Below are positions 1 through 11,829 of a stretch of DNA of 64,000 bases, piece after piece. The position numbers were made by a program, and so were the translations under genes. Position 1 is the stretch's first letter. The number at the start of each line of letters is the position of its first letter. The DNA comes from Vitrella brassicaformis. Its lineage: Eukaryota; Sar; Vitrellaceae. The DNA lies in NCBI GenBank assembly GCA_001179505.1, contig CDMY01000708.1, positions 153,463-217,462 of the forward strand. The letters run 5' to 3'. Below the pieces are notes generated by a model. It had not been told where the DNA came from. It saw nothing but the letters and a program-made list of their open reading frames with translations, and searched no databases.

Positions 1-3000
1 TATGGCGCAGACAGAAAGCCGGGCAACTTCGACGGCCTGCAGCCGCTCCCTCGCAGAGGCAGCGGCGCTCCCGGCCTGCCCACCATCCCCGAGAGCCGCG
101 ATCAGGCCGCCATCACTCAGAATGGCCTGCCACATGGCGTGAGTGAGCCGCCCTCCTTCCCAAGCGCGCCTGGGAGGGCAGGCATGCCGTCGATGCAGCA
201 GCGAAGGCGGCCGTTTCGCGATGCGTTTAGGCAGCGTCTGTTGTGTATGGGTCCGCGGCCTGGCAAGGAGGGCGGTTTGCTGGGAGTGGACAGAGAGGGG
301 TCGTCGGAGGCATCGACCCACAGGGTGGAAGGGGCATACTCAGGTGGGCGGTGGGAGGGAGGGAGCGAGGGAGGGAGGGAGCGAGGGAGCGAGGGAGGGA
401 GCGAGGGAGGGAGGCACCTGTGTCTGTGTCTGTCGCATTCCACCTCTGTGTGTGTGTGTGTGTGTGTGTGTGCAGCGTTGACGGACGAGGCGCTGCTTGA
501 GCGAGAGGAGGATTACGGCTATGACGACGAGGGCGACTTCGATGACGCCCGATCGGACTTCTACAGCCAAGGTGACTTACCTGCCCTCACTCATCAACGT
601 CTTGTCATACGCTGTTGTGCCGCCCTTGTCGGCCGTGCAGTTGACCGTTTGTCCAACTACGACCCGACCGAGATAGCGGGCATCTTGTCGGTGTCGGCGT
701 CGGGCTACCAGACGCCCCTCTCGGACCTCCTGCAGTTCGTGCTGGGCAACTTCGAGGAACGCAGAATGAGATTCAACACCATACAGGTGCGCCCTCGCGT
801 GGGCAGCATGGCACGGCATTCGTTTGTGCACATCTGTCTGTGTGTTGACGTGTATGTTGTGGTCAGGGTAAGATCCGCACCGGCAATGGTGTGGCGGAGG
901 TGCCTGCGGACTGGGACAGGACGTCTGAGATGAGGGCGCTGGCGGAGCTGCTCGTCGACACGTCACGGGCGTGCATGGTCAGTCCAGTGGCCGCACACAC
1001 ACGCAGACTAGTGTCGGTTGGTATGTACCTGTACTGCATGTGTGTGGATGGATGGATGGATGGACAGAATGAGGATCCCAATGTGGATTGTGCGCTGGCG
1101 TACAACCACCATGGCGTCAAGGTGTGGAAGAAGGAATTCGGTGTCGGCAGACTCCTGCTCAGAGGTACAGACAGAACGACAGACAGACAGACCCTCCTGT
1201 GTGTTTGGTGTTGATGCAGCTGAGTGGGTGGTGCCGGTGGCCCCAAAGCAGTACTGTGAGTATGCGTCGGACGTACGGTGAGGCAGTCAGTCAGTCAGTC
1301 AGTGAGCCCCAAGAGAGAGGTCCGGCCACCTCTGTGTATGTGTGTGTGTTGGTGTCGGTTCCATGATTCAGTTATCGCAAGATATGGGACAGCAACTGTG
1401 CTGAGGTGCAGCGGCTCGAGACCCTCGGCGACGGCATCGACCTCTGCTACGTCGCCACCAAACGAGTCGCAACAGTGAGCACCTGATTATACCACCCACA
1501 CACACACAGACTGACAGACAGACAGACAGACGCCATCTCTTTTGGGTCCAGATTTTCCCGCGCGACACGGTGAATCTGCGCATCGTTCGTCCGCTGGACC
1601 CGTCGTCGCCCCTGGACTGCGCCTACTCGTCGTGCAGCTGCTCAATCGAACACCCTGAGATTGGCGACAGGTGCGTCACTTCACGTCAGTCAGCCCCCTG
1701 TCCCCCTCCCTGGTGTCATGCATGATATGTTCGACTGACTGACTGAGTGACAGGCCTGGCAAGGTACGTGCCGACCTTCGCATCGCTTCGTACGTCGCAA
1801 ACCCACTCCCGACGCCATTCGGATGTGAGGAATGACAAACAGGCAGACAGGCAGACAGACAGACAGGGATAGGCAGCGGGGCCCAGAGCACCCCTATTTG
1901 AGCGCATCCGTTTGTCTCTCTGCGTTTGGTGTGTGGCGTCTGGCCTGTCAGTGTGGTCTCGCATATGTCTCTTCAACGAGGGCGATCCCCGTGGGTGGAT
2001 CCCCGCTGCCGTCACAAAACTCCTGGCCGTCAAGGTATGGCCCCCTGGCCAGCTCACACACAGCGGCCATCTGTATATGTGTGTGTGTGTGTGTGTGTGC
2101 GTGAAGGTGGTGCCGAGTTCGGTTGAGAAGGTGACCAAGGCCATCATGGAGAAGCACACCATCGCATGGGACGGCGAAAAGGCCAGCGGGTGGGCCGCCA
2201 CACAGCTCGACCAAGCAGGATTCGTCATCCCACCGTAAGCACACACCCCCCACCCCCCATCCCCACCACCAGCACCACCAACCACACACATATGCACACC
2301 ACACTGGGTGCTTGTTGGTTGGTTGATGCGATGCGTGCAGTCGCCCAAAACTGCCCATTGCGGACGCGCAGCTTTTGCTGTACGAGCAGTCCCTCAGCCT
2401 CAACGCGTCACAGCAGCAGATGGACGAGGACGGCCCCACCACACCCATAGTCACCCTCGGCAAACGCCGCACGTCGTCATTCGTGTCGGCCGACGACTCA
2501 CCCATACCCACCACCAACCACCCGCACACACACCCCTTCCACGCCTCTCTCCCCCACACCAGCTCACCCACGGCAGCAGCAGCGGCATCGCATGACTTTG
2601 GCTATGGGCGCATCCCCATGGCCAAGCAGATAGGGCCCATGACATGGGTGGCGGAGGCGCCGCCATCCCCCACCTCACCCACCACAGGCATGTTTGAGTA
2701 TCCAGCATCATCGCCACTGACGTTGCCTGAGAAGGGCAGCAGCAGTCCAGAGGCCAGCCCGACGGCCGCTGCTGCCGCAGGCAGGGTGGCCAACTTGGCG
2801 GGGCTGAGGGCCGCCGTGTCTGCCGCACTCGGTGCGGCCGCGTCTATGTCTGCCTCTGCCTCTGCTTCTGCCTCTTCGGAACCACAGCCATCGACATCTG
2901 CCGTGGAGCTGACCCCGTCGTGGCGTCGGGTGCGGCGACAGCAGCAGGAGCCTCAGGCGGCCCAGTCGCCGTTCTTCCCTCCCCGTCCCCCCACCCCACC

Positions 3001-3342
3001 CGCGACACCGTTCCCCGCACCTGCACCACCTGGTGGCGATGAAGCACCGCCGGCACAGCAGCCATCGGTGCAGGTGCATCTCTCGCCGTCCAAGCGGGGC
3101 GACCTGCCGTCGATCCCACACGCTGCGTCGTCGCCCAACGTGGTGGTGCCCAAGCAGAAGCCGAAGCTCTTGCCGACCGATGGTGCTGCTGCTGCTGGTG
3201 GTCATGGTCATTGTGCGTCGTCGCCATCAAGCCCCACATTGCCGCAAGGAGGAGAGGGAGAGGCGTGGACCACCGCCACCAGCACCACCATTCGCAGCGG
3301 GTACCAGTGGCTGGTGGAGAAGGTGGGAGGCCTTCCCGCTGG

Positions 3343-3373
<31 letters not shown>

Positions 3374-3499
3374 GAGGCGCCCGCCAATGGCCCCTCTCTG
3401 CTTGTGTTCCCCCAGGCCCCGAGCCCCAATGAGCCTGGGCAGCAGAGAGGGGGCGGGGCGGCCGATGCTGCTGCTGCTGCAGAGGCAAAGGCAGAGTAG
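1..3499 (+). CDS. START-domain lipid-binding protein (5' end outside window)
   Basis: The gene is spliced into about ten visible exons and is cut by the left edge. The START signature is carried by exons between about 1040 and 2234: VWKKEFGVGRLLLR, then YRKIWDSNC with RLETLGDG and LCYVATK, then IFPRDTVNLRIVRP, and last FNEGDPRGWIP followed by a terminal helix. In START proteins this fold binds a lipid or sterol in a hydrophobic pocket. The helix before the domain contains YDPTEIAGILSVS. The last exon (2341-3499) is a long tail rich in Pro, Ser and Ala, with an Ala-Ser run near 2848-2876 and no recognisable domain. It ends in TAG. The exon at 1-138 reads well in frame 1, but its join to the next exon is unclear. 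The START assignment is firm; ligand and location are unknown. The 3' neighbour converges on it. Confidence 0.8.
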
Positions 3500-3868
3500 G
3501 GCGTCCTTTCCTGCCGACCATCGAATCGATGTAGGACATACCATTTTTGACTGACTGACTAAGTGACTGAGTGAGTGATGCATAGCAGAGTGGTGGGTGC
3601 ATGGTGGGCTGCATGGGCTGGTTTAAGGGTGGGTGGGTGGGGAAGACCGACCGAGTGGGCAGATTTTTCCCATTGTTTGCTGGTGGTGGGTTATGTGGTG
3701 GGTGTGCAGCATCTCTTGGGTCCGGTGTCGATAGGCTGGATGCTGTCTTTCTTCTTCTTCTCTCTCTCTCTCTCTCTTTTGCTCTCTTGCTCTACTTCTT
3801 CGAGCGGAGCAGAAGATGACCGACCAGCGAGCTCCGCTTCAGACAGAAAGAAAGACATTTTGCCCTCG

Positions 3869-4026
3869 ACTGACTGACTGACTGACTGACTGAGACAGAC
3901 GATACGGTCGCTGATGATTTGATTTGTTGTGGATAGACGCTTAATTTGCAAAGGTGGCCACCACACATCATTCAGTCATTCAGTCATTTATTTATTTATT
4001 TACTTATTCAGTCAGTCAGTCAGCAC
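3869..4026. repeat. Inverted tetranucleotide arrays (ACTG)n / (CAGT)n
   Basis: A (GACT)n run at about 3869-3893 is followed by (CATT/TATT)n and a (CAGT)n run at about 4009-4023. The first and last arrays are reverse complements, so a transcript crossing them from either strand could fold into a long imperfect hairpin. They lie downstream of the START gene stop, in the convergent gap. Confidence 0.65.
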
Positions 4027-4098
4027 ACCCACTCACGCGTCCGTCCGTTTCTACGTACGAAGGAGGAGGTTCTTCCACAGTCAATCACTCCACCCATC

Positions 4099-4164
4099 CG
4101 GCCATCCATCCATCCATCCATCCATTTTTGCTTCCTTGATGCGATCCATCCATCCATCCATCCC
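4099..4164. repeat. (ATCC)n microsatellite
   Basis: Two runs of the ATCC/CATC unit are separated by about twenty bases of unique sequence. They lie in non-coding sequence between convergent genes. The same unit recurs in several introns of this window. Confidence 0.8.
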
Positions 4165-5029
4165 ACGACAACCAACAAACACACCACACCACACACACCG
4201 ACCCGACAAAAGGAGACACAGGGGGCGGGGCGAGGCCAAGACAGGACAAGAAAGATGAGATGAGATGAGAGATGAGATGATATTAGACGAGGCAGGCACG
4301 ACAAATGCGTCAGGCAGTCGGTCAGTCAGTCGTAAGGGCAGCCACTCTCACACACACTCTCACTCTCACTCACAGACAAACGACACGCGGACAAAAGTAG
4401 CCGCAACCCGGCAGGCACGTGGGAGGGGGGAGAGGGGAGAGGGGAGAGAAGGGGGAAAGGGCAAAAACAAAACCAACCAGGCCAACCAACCAGCCGTCAC
4501 ACACTAGCAGCCCAGCCAGCCGCATTTATCTGTTTGTTTGTGTACCGTCCCCCCCCCACACATCTCCCACCTACCCACCTGGCCCCCTCTCTCTCTCCTT
4601 ACACAGCCAGGCAGGCAGGCAGGCAGGGGCTCGGTCGGTCCACACCACACACCTTTAGCCATACCATACCATATCGTTAGTTATCATCGTATCAGTCAGC
4701 CAGCAGATATATATATGTCCGCTCCTCTGTACACGCCATCGCTCGCTCGCTCGCCCGCTCACCCACTCCCCCGGCCGCAACGCCCCCACCTCTCACCTCA
4801 TCTCACCTCCCAGCCAGTCGGTCAGACTTCACACACACCACGATTAACGACAAACGACAGACAAGACAACAAACGAACGACAAACAACTGCACACATCAC
4901 TCACACACGTGTCACTCACTGCGACGTGCAGGCGGCCATGCTGCTGCTCTGCTCTGATCTGATCTGCAATGCTATATATGGTATGGTATGGTATGCTATG
5001 GTGTGCCATGTGCTATGGTGTGGTGTGCT

Positions 5030-8000
5030 TTAGAAGAGGTCCTTGGGGACGTACTGAGGCATCTCTACTATCGTCTGCACACACACACACACATACGCAC
5101 ACACAAGGAAGAGGCAGTTAGTTCACGTGTGCCGCGCTGTACATATTGCGTGCGACACACATACCTCGACCATCACCCTGACGAAGTCGTCCACCACCTC
5201 CTTGGTCAGCGCGTAATTCGCTGTGATGCGGAAACGTGGCCTGGCCGGCCACGCCATACACACACACACACACACACACACATTCCTCATGTGTTGGTCA
5301 CCGGCATATATCGCGTCCGTCAATCCATCCATCCATCACACACATAGATACCTCCTGAGGGGGCAGGCAGGCGCGCACACGGCCGAGACCATGTAGCCCT
5401 TGCGCCGCAGCTTGTCAGCGCTCAGCAGCATCCTGTCGGGGTCGTCGGGGAACACCACCGGGATCACCACCGAGTCCTCGTCGCCCTCCAACTCCCACTG
5501 CACACACACACACACACACACACCGTCTGTGTGTGTGTGGTACGTCTGTCTGTCCGTCAGTCAGTCACCTTGAGTTCGTCGGGGTATTCGGCAGGCCAGA
5601 GCCCGTTGCCAGTCTCGAGCGCGTTGCGGAGGTACTTGGCCATCTCCTGCGTCTCGGTAATCCGCCACGGCTCCGCATCGATCAACTCCAGCGCCTTCAT
5701 CGCTGTCATTCATGTCATTCATTCAGCGGGAGGGACAGCACACCATCCATCCATACCATCCACATGGCATGGGTGTGTCGTGTCGGCGGTAACACATACC
5801 GGCGCCTGCGTGGTATGCGGAGCATGGCGCCGAGAAGACGTTGCCGGGGCTGTGGAAATCCAGAAACTCTATCAGGTCGCTGCACACACACACATACACA
5901 CACATGGATGGATGGATGGATGAATGTTTTGTGTTGTGGTGCTGTGCTGTGCTGTGGGGGGTGTGTGTGTGTGTGTGTGGCGTACTGGCTGCCGACGATG
6001 TATCCTCCAACAGAGGCGAGGGACTGCACGGGGGATGGTTGGATGCACCACACAATCGCTCAATCACGTCTCTCTCCCTCCCGCTCTCTGTGTGTGAGTG
6101 TGTGTGTGTGTGTGTCTGTGACCGGCCCAGTGACCTTGCTGAATGTCCCACAGATGAGCGTGGCGATACCAGGCAGGCCGTAATACTCCTCCAAACCACG
6201 ACCTTCACACACACACACACACAAGTCATGAGGGAGGGAGGGAGGGAGCCGCCGTGACCCACCCCACCCAGCTGTGCTGTCAGAGCTGGCTCATACCTAC
6301 CGGTCTTGCCGAGGACGCCTAGTCCGTGTGCCTCATCGATGATGAGCTTCATGTCGTACTTCTGACACAGCCCCCACACCGACGGCAAATGAGCTATGTC
6401 GCCGTCCATGCTGTCAACACACACACACACACACACACACAGACAACACACAAATGCACTCATCGCGAGGGAGAGAGAGAGGGAAGNNNNNNNNNNNNNN
6501 NNNNNNNNNNNNNNNNNNNNNNNNNNNNNNNNNNNNNNNNNNNNNNNNNNNNNNNNNNNNNNNNNNNNNNNNNNNNNNNNNNNNNNNNNNNNNNNNNNNN
6601 NNNNNNNNNNNNNNNNNNNNNNNNNNNNNNNNNNNNNNNNNNNNNNNNNNNNNNNNNNNNNNNNNNNNNNNNNNNNNNNNNNNNNNNNNNNNNNNNNNNN
6701 NNNNNNNNNNNNNNNNNNNNNNNNNNNNNNNNNNNNNNNNNNNNNNNNNNNNNNNNNNNNNNNNNNNNNNNNNNNNNNNNNNNNNNGGGGGAGGGGGGGG
6801 GGGGGGGGGGTGGGAGGACACCTGGCTGGCGCTTGGTGCCGTGTACCTACCTGTAGATGGACTCGACGACCATCCAGACGACCCTCTTGCCCCTGTACCG
6901 CGGCAGGTGTTTCTTGATCATCCTCTCGGCGTCCTTGTAGTCGTGATGCTTGAAGTACACCACCTTGCCGCCGCACAACTTCAACCCCGTCCGCAGACTC
7001 GCGTGCGCTCGGCTGTCCACAAACAACAGCTGCAGAGACAGAAGAGACGCGCAGAGAGACGACCGTACCGTCCGTGTGTGGCCATCCATCCATCCATCCA
7101 TCAGTGGTGTGATTGGATGTGTGTGATGTGCGTGTGTGTGGTCACGCACGTCGCCTTTGCGGGCCACTCCGATGATGCAGCTCATGCAGGCGAGAAAACC
7201 CGCCGACACAACCAGACAGCCCTCCCTGGGACCACACACACACACACACACACTGATATCACCATCCATCGCCGGCCGCCTCATGTGTCCGTCCGTCATG
7301 GGGGCTGTGCTGTCTGTCCTCATGTTTACCTTCCGAAGAATGCCGCGAGTTTCGATTCCAGCTGGCGCAAGATGTGCGTGTTGCCGCCCAGCATACGGGG
7401 ACCTGCGGGAACAGAGCCGGCCACTCAGTCCAGCCATCCATCCATCCATCCTGCCGGTGTGTATTCACACGAATGGACAGCCAGCGTACCTACCGTGGTT
7501 GCCCGTGGCGTATTGCCTGGCGGCCGCGATGGCGGCCTCCTGCACGCGCTCGTCTCGGAGGAAATCCAGATAGCTGCATTGCAGCCACGAAAGTGTGGGT
7601 GGGTGCACCGCACACCCATACATGACACACAAAGAGGTGAATCCCTCCCTCAGTGGCTCCATCCTGACTGACCTGTAGGACGACATGATGTGAGCCTTTG
7701 TGCCGCTGACCGAGACGGTCTCGTCCTTGACGTCCCTCATCTCCCACATGAAGGGCCACGAGTCGCCGAAGTTGCGCTTCAGATCCAGGTAGCTCTCCAC
7801 CTCCGTCTCGCCCGGCCGAATCGGCATGTTGAGCGAGTTCTTGACCATCAGCACCGTCATGTGGTTGAGCGAGCGGGCGATCTTCCGGAAACGCCTCACC
7901 AACAGCAGCAGTCGGACCTTCTTGGGCGTTGTCCCCACCAGCCGAGAGGCGGATGTGACGATGGCGGCGATCTTGGCGGGGATACTGAGGAGCTGACGGA

Positions 8001-8373
8001 GGAGGTCCTGTATGGCTGAGGTGGTGTACCCCCTGAGCGTGGCGAGGACGCTCTCGACCTCCTGGTACTTGCCGTGGGGGATGGGCAGCAGCTCACACAG
8101 CACCCAATACTGCGGGAACACCTCATCCGACAAAAGGGCGCAGGCCGTGCCTAGGCAGGAAACAAAAACAAAGGCAGAGACAGACAGACAGACAGACGAA
8201 CGCACCTTTGATGCTTCCACATCCACTCGTCGTGCATGCCAATCCCATCTCTCTTTCTTTCTATGTCCCCTGTGTGTTCTGTGTCTGTTGTTTCGATCAC
8301 CGAGTAGCGCCACCAGGCCGACGAACACGTCAAACAGCTCGCAGTTGGGCATCAACTCAAGCAGCATCGTCAT
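5030..8373 (-). CDS. Alpha-oxoamine synthase, serine palmitoyltransferase-like (PLP fold type I)
   Basis: This spliced minus-strand gene starts at the ATG at 8373 and ends at TAA 5030. Family motifs in order are [59 protein letters not shown] (with the Asp and His that contact PLP), and GTFSK spliced to [12 protein letters not shown]. The Lys of GTFSK is the Schiff-base lysine. The C-terminal domain ends YVPKDLF. Enzymes of this family condense an amino acid with an acyl-CoA. The TFSKSLAS pattern favours the bacterial-type serine palmitoyltransferase subgroup over ALA synthase or 8-amino-7-oxononanoate synthase, but this is a by-eye judgement. An N-terminal extension of about 170 residues, partly hydrophobic and basic, precedes the catalytic core. 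A 300-base gap falls inside the intron before the MDGDIAHLP exon and does not interrupt coding sequence. The gene shares a 273-base divergent promoter with OXA1. Confidence 0.8.
6487..6786. other. Assembly gap (300 N)
   Basis: Exactly 300 undetermined bases are flanked on the right by a G-rich homopolymer (6787-6810). The gap sits inside an intron of the oxoamine synthase gene. The true size is probably unknown. Open frames that run through the N block are artefacts. Confidence 0.97.
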
Positions 8374-8646
8374 GATGAATGGTCACCAGGGGGCCCTGAG
8401 ACCCCGGACAGCGTCCCGGAGGACGAAACAAACGCGATTATGTGACAGCGACAGGCCGCGCTCTGAGTTCGTTCTACATAGCACGGCGAACAGGGGGAAA
8501 AGGCTGAACGAATCCTTCCAACTTTTTTGCGAGCTCAAAATCTCTCAGTGCTTGGGCCCTCCTCCTTCCCGCAAAGGAGGCATCTTACAGTCTTACTCCA
8601 TCGTTGATCGATATCTGGCAGCGCATCTATCAGATCTGGCGTCAGC
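8374..8646. promoter_or_regulatory. Divergent promoter, oxoamine synthase / OXA1
   Basis: These 273 bases lie between two divergent start codons. TGCGAGCTC at 8528-8536 sits in a T6...A4 context. The same 8-mer core recurs in five other divergent gaps of this window. No TATA box is evident. Confidence 0.55.
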
Positions 8647-9514
8647 ATGCTCTCGCGTCTTCGCCGGAGGCCGCCAGGCGGAGTGGCAGCCGCGCATTCA
8701 TCGGAGGCGCCAGCCGTGTCATGGTCAACGCAACGCACCCCTACAAGGCACTTGTGCGGCCCGGCTGTGAGTCGAACTGCACCCGTGGGGCTGAGTTCTG
8801 TATATCACGGGAGACTGTTGTGGGTGGGTGGCGGAGGCGGGCGGTGGATCAGCACGACGGCACGCATGACGGAGATGCAACGGGCGGGGCAAGGCGTGGC
8901 TGCCGCATCCAGGTGACAGCTTGTCCGGCCGTGAATGGATGGATAGAGATGGAATGGAGCGTCTGTGTGTTGTCATGTCCGTGTGTCTGTCTGTGTGTGT
9001 GTGACTGGTGTCAATCAGTGTGAGTCCCATAGCGGGCATTGACGTGACCGGCGTGCCTGACGTGGCAGTGCCCGACCTGGAGGCCGAGCTGCCCATCGAC
9101 TCACAGGCATACCTCCTGCTCGACAGATGCAGAGAACAGGTCTGCCCTACCAGCCAGACAACCTGTCAGAGACAATGCCGCTCTCTCTCTCTCTGTGCGT
9201 GTGTGTGTGTCCGTATTGTGCGTTGGATGGGCCGATCATCAGGCTGAGTTGGCTGGTGTGGACCCCGGTGCGCCCTACGAGCCGCTGCTGGCCTTTGACA
9301 TGATCCAGAGCTACATCTATCTCATCAAGGAGAGCGTCGGCTGCCCATGGTAGCTAGCCCACAGACAATACGTACGCAGACAATGGTAGGTCCATTCTTG
9401 GTGTGTGTCACACAGGTGGATGGCCATCGTCGGCTCGACCGTGCTGCTGCGCCTGCTGCTGCTTCCCATCCATCTCGCTGTGGTCGGACACCACACGGCC
9501 GGCACATCCACCTG

Positions 9515-9560
<46 letters not shown>

Positions 9561-11554
9561 GGTATCATGTGTGTGTGTGTGTGTGTGCGTATGGTCCATC
9601 CATCCACCAGTTGCGGGACCAGCGTCGAAAGGCCCTGTTCGGTCCGAAGCTGCGTATGCTGGAGAAGGCCGCCCAGGACCCTGACCTGGATGACGACGTA
9701 CGCAGGCACACCAACAGACAGACAGACAGACAGACGTCTGCGTTCGTTCGTTCGTTGGCTGATGTCTGTCTGTCTGCCTGTCTGTCTGTGTGCACTGATC
9801 TGATCGCATCGCATCGCATTGATTGCATTTGTTTGCAGGAGTCAGGACGGAAGCAGAAAGTGCAAAAGAAACTCATGGTGAGTAGTAGACAAACAGGTCG
9901 GTCGATGGCTGACTGCGTTGCCTGCCTGCCTGCCTGCCTGCCTGCCCTGCATATAGGATTTCCGTCAGAAGCACAAGCTGTCGATCATCCCCACTCGGTT
10001 CCTGTCCTCCCTCGCGGTGCAGTTCCCCCTCTTCTACTGCTTCTACCAAACCATGAGGTACGTAGGTGGGTGGGCTGCTGGGGGGCGGGGCGTGGCGTGG
10101 CCCACCGCACAACACAACACAACACCACACACCCTTTTGGAGCCACATGCCGTCCGTCCGTGTGGTGTGTGCATCAGGGGGTTCGCAATGCACCCAGACT
10201 CATTTCGGAGCTTTGCAATGGGTGGGCGGGGCGGGGCGTGCACACAACACACAGACAGACAGACTGCCGCGTATTCCTCACTGCACCGCTGCTGCTTGGT
10301 TGTGTTGTTGGTCTGTCTGTCTGTCTGTGTGTGTGTGTGTGTCAGAGAATCCGTTTTGGCTGGACAGCCTGTCTCTGTCCGACCCTTATGGGTTCATGCC
10401 TCTGCTGCTGGTGGCCACGATGCTCACCAACACGGAGCTCAACAACGCTTCCGAGAAACAGATGGCCAACCAGATGATAGACGACGCCGATCCCACCTCT
10501 CAGAAACGTATGTATGGCGTTCGTTCAGTTGCGATCCTCTCTGCATTGTCTGTCTGTCTGTGCGGTGTGATGGGTCTGTCGCGTCGATGGGCTGTCTTGC
10601 TGGCTGATTTGGTTCATTCTTTCAGTGACGGATCGCATCAACTGGATGACGTGGATTCTGCGGGGCGGCCAGCTGGTCTTCCTGTGGTTCATGTGGAACA
10701 AACCGGCGGTAGGTGTGTGTGTGTGTGTGTGTGGACGCATCGCATGGAGCACTATCTCTCTCGGCCTTTGTGTGTGTCTGTTTGTTGCTGTCTGTGTATG
10801 TGTTTGTCATCCATCCCCCCTGTCATCCATCCATCAGGGATTGTTCTTCTACTCGTTGACCAACTCCACCTGCAGTCTCCTCCTCTCCGTCTCGGCACGA
10901 CATCCCTTCTTCGAAGAACTCTTCAGTGAGCAAGAGACAGACCTACACAGCACACCACAGCACAGCACACCCATTGACTGACACACCCTCCCTCCCCCGG
11001 GGCATGGCATGTTGGTTTGTGTCTTGGATCCATTAGACCTGCCCCCCCTGAAGGCCCGCCTGCGTGCCGAGAGAGACCAGATCAAGCAAATGGTCGACCC
11101 CTTCAAAGCCCAATACATGGACGAGCTGCTCGAGGCATCCTCGTCGCATAAGGATAGCGGAGCAGCAGACAAGAAGACGCCATCGCTGCCGCTCAACGGC
11201 TCAGCCAAGGGCGGCAGCGGCCAGGCCGTCTTGCAGGGGGGCTCAGGCAACATCCGAGCCCTCCCTCTGTCGGTGGCGGCAGCAGCGGCGAGCAAAGGCG
11301 GGTTCGTATACGACGGTGGGTGGGGCGAGAGGGAGGGTGAGGGCGTCGGGGGGCTCACCAGCGGCACTGTGACAGCCACCAGACAAAGGGGGACGCCTGT
11401 GGTCACCAAGACACACACCGACAACGGCAGTGGCAGTGGCCAGGTCGCCCGGCGGTACTCGTACGTCACCAAAGGCACCACAGGTAGCGGCGGCACCACG
11501 AGTGAGGGAGAGGAGAAGGGCTATGCGATGAAGAGAAGAAAGATCAAGGTGTAA
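8647..11554 (+). CDS. OXA1: OXA1/YidC-family membrane protein insertase, probably mitochondrial
   Basis: About eleven exons can be joined in frame from the ATG at 8647 to TAA 11552-11554. The first exon encodes an Arg-rich, Ala/Ser-rich leader beginning MLSRLRRRPPGG and containing RRWISTTARM, typical of a mitochondrial presequence. The core has the OXA1 topology: WWMAIVGSTVLLRLLLLPIHL is helix one, followed by the charged loop RDQRRKALFGPKLRMLEKAA, QFPLFYCFYQTMR, ENPFWLDSLSLSDPYGFMP with its helix, WMTWILRGGQLVFLWFMWNKPAG and the final helix. The tail is Ser/Gly-rich and ends in KRRKIKV, consistent with the basic ribosome-binding tail of mitochondrial Oxa1. The protein inserts proteins into the inner membrane. 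Plastid ALB3 is the alternative, but no bipartite plastid leader is visible. Confidence 0.88.
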
Positions 11555-11829
11555 AAACAGGTAGGGAGGGAGGGAGCGATGGCAGGGGGATGGTGGCCTG
11601 TGGAGGCGTGCATGTGAGAGCGTGCCGCATGGGAGGGAGGGTGTGCACTCGCTGATTTTCCTAGTCAAGTCGCCAGCCAAACAGCATGATTCGATTCATG
11701 TGCACACACACAACACACGGCTCTGTCACATCTCAATTTTGGTTTCAACTGGAGGGAGGGAGGGAGCTGCACACATGAATCTTTTATTAAGAGAGAAGGA
11801 TTTCGGCGCAAGGACCGATTCAATCATCG
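11555..11829. other. Short convergent 3' gap
   Basis: These 275 bases separate the stop codons of OXA1 and the methyltransferase. The gap contains GGGA-rich stretches and an A/T-rich patch near 11780. No gene is seen. Confidence 0.6.

Larger units (their letters stand above)
3500..5029. other. Convergent intergenic region, microsatellite-rich
   Basis: This stretch separates the 3' ends of the START gene and the oxoamine synthase gene. It holds short tandem arrays of TC, GACT, CAGT, ATCC and TG-type units, and purine-rich GGGAGAGG runs near 4420-4450. Its open frames are repetitive and have no domain content. No gene is supported here. Both poly(A) sites presumably lie inside it. Confidence 0.7.

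Noticed and set aside
3869-4164. Possible CRISPR array or satellite
   Set aside because: The units are 4-base microsatellites without spacers, in a eukaryotic intergenic region.
5723-7671. Long open frames (135-456 codons) on both strands running through 6487-6786
   Set aside because: They exist only because the 300 N bases contain no stops. The real exons on each side are separate and joined by splicing.
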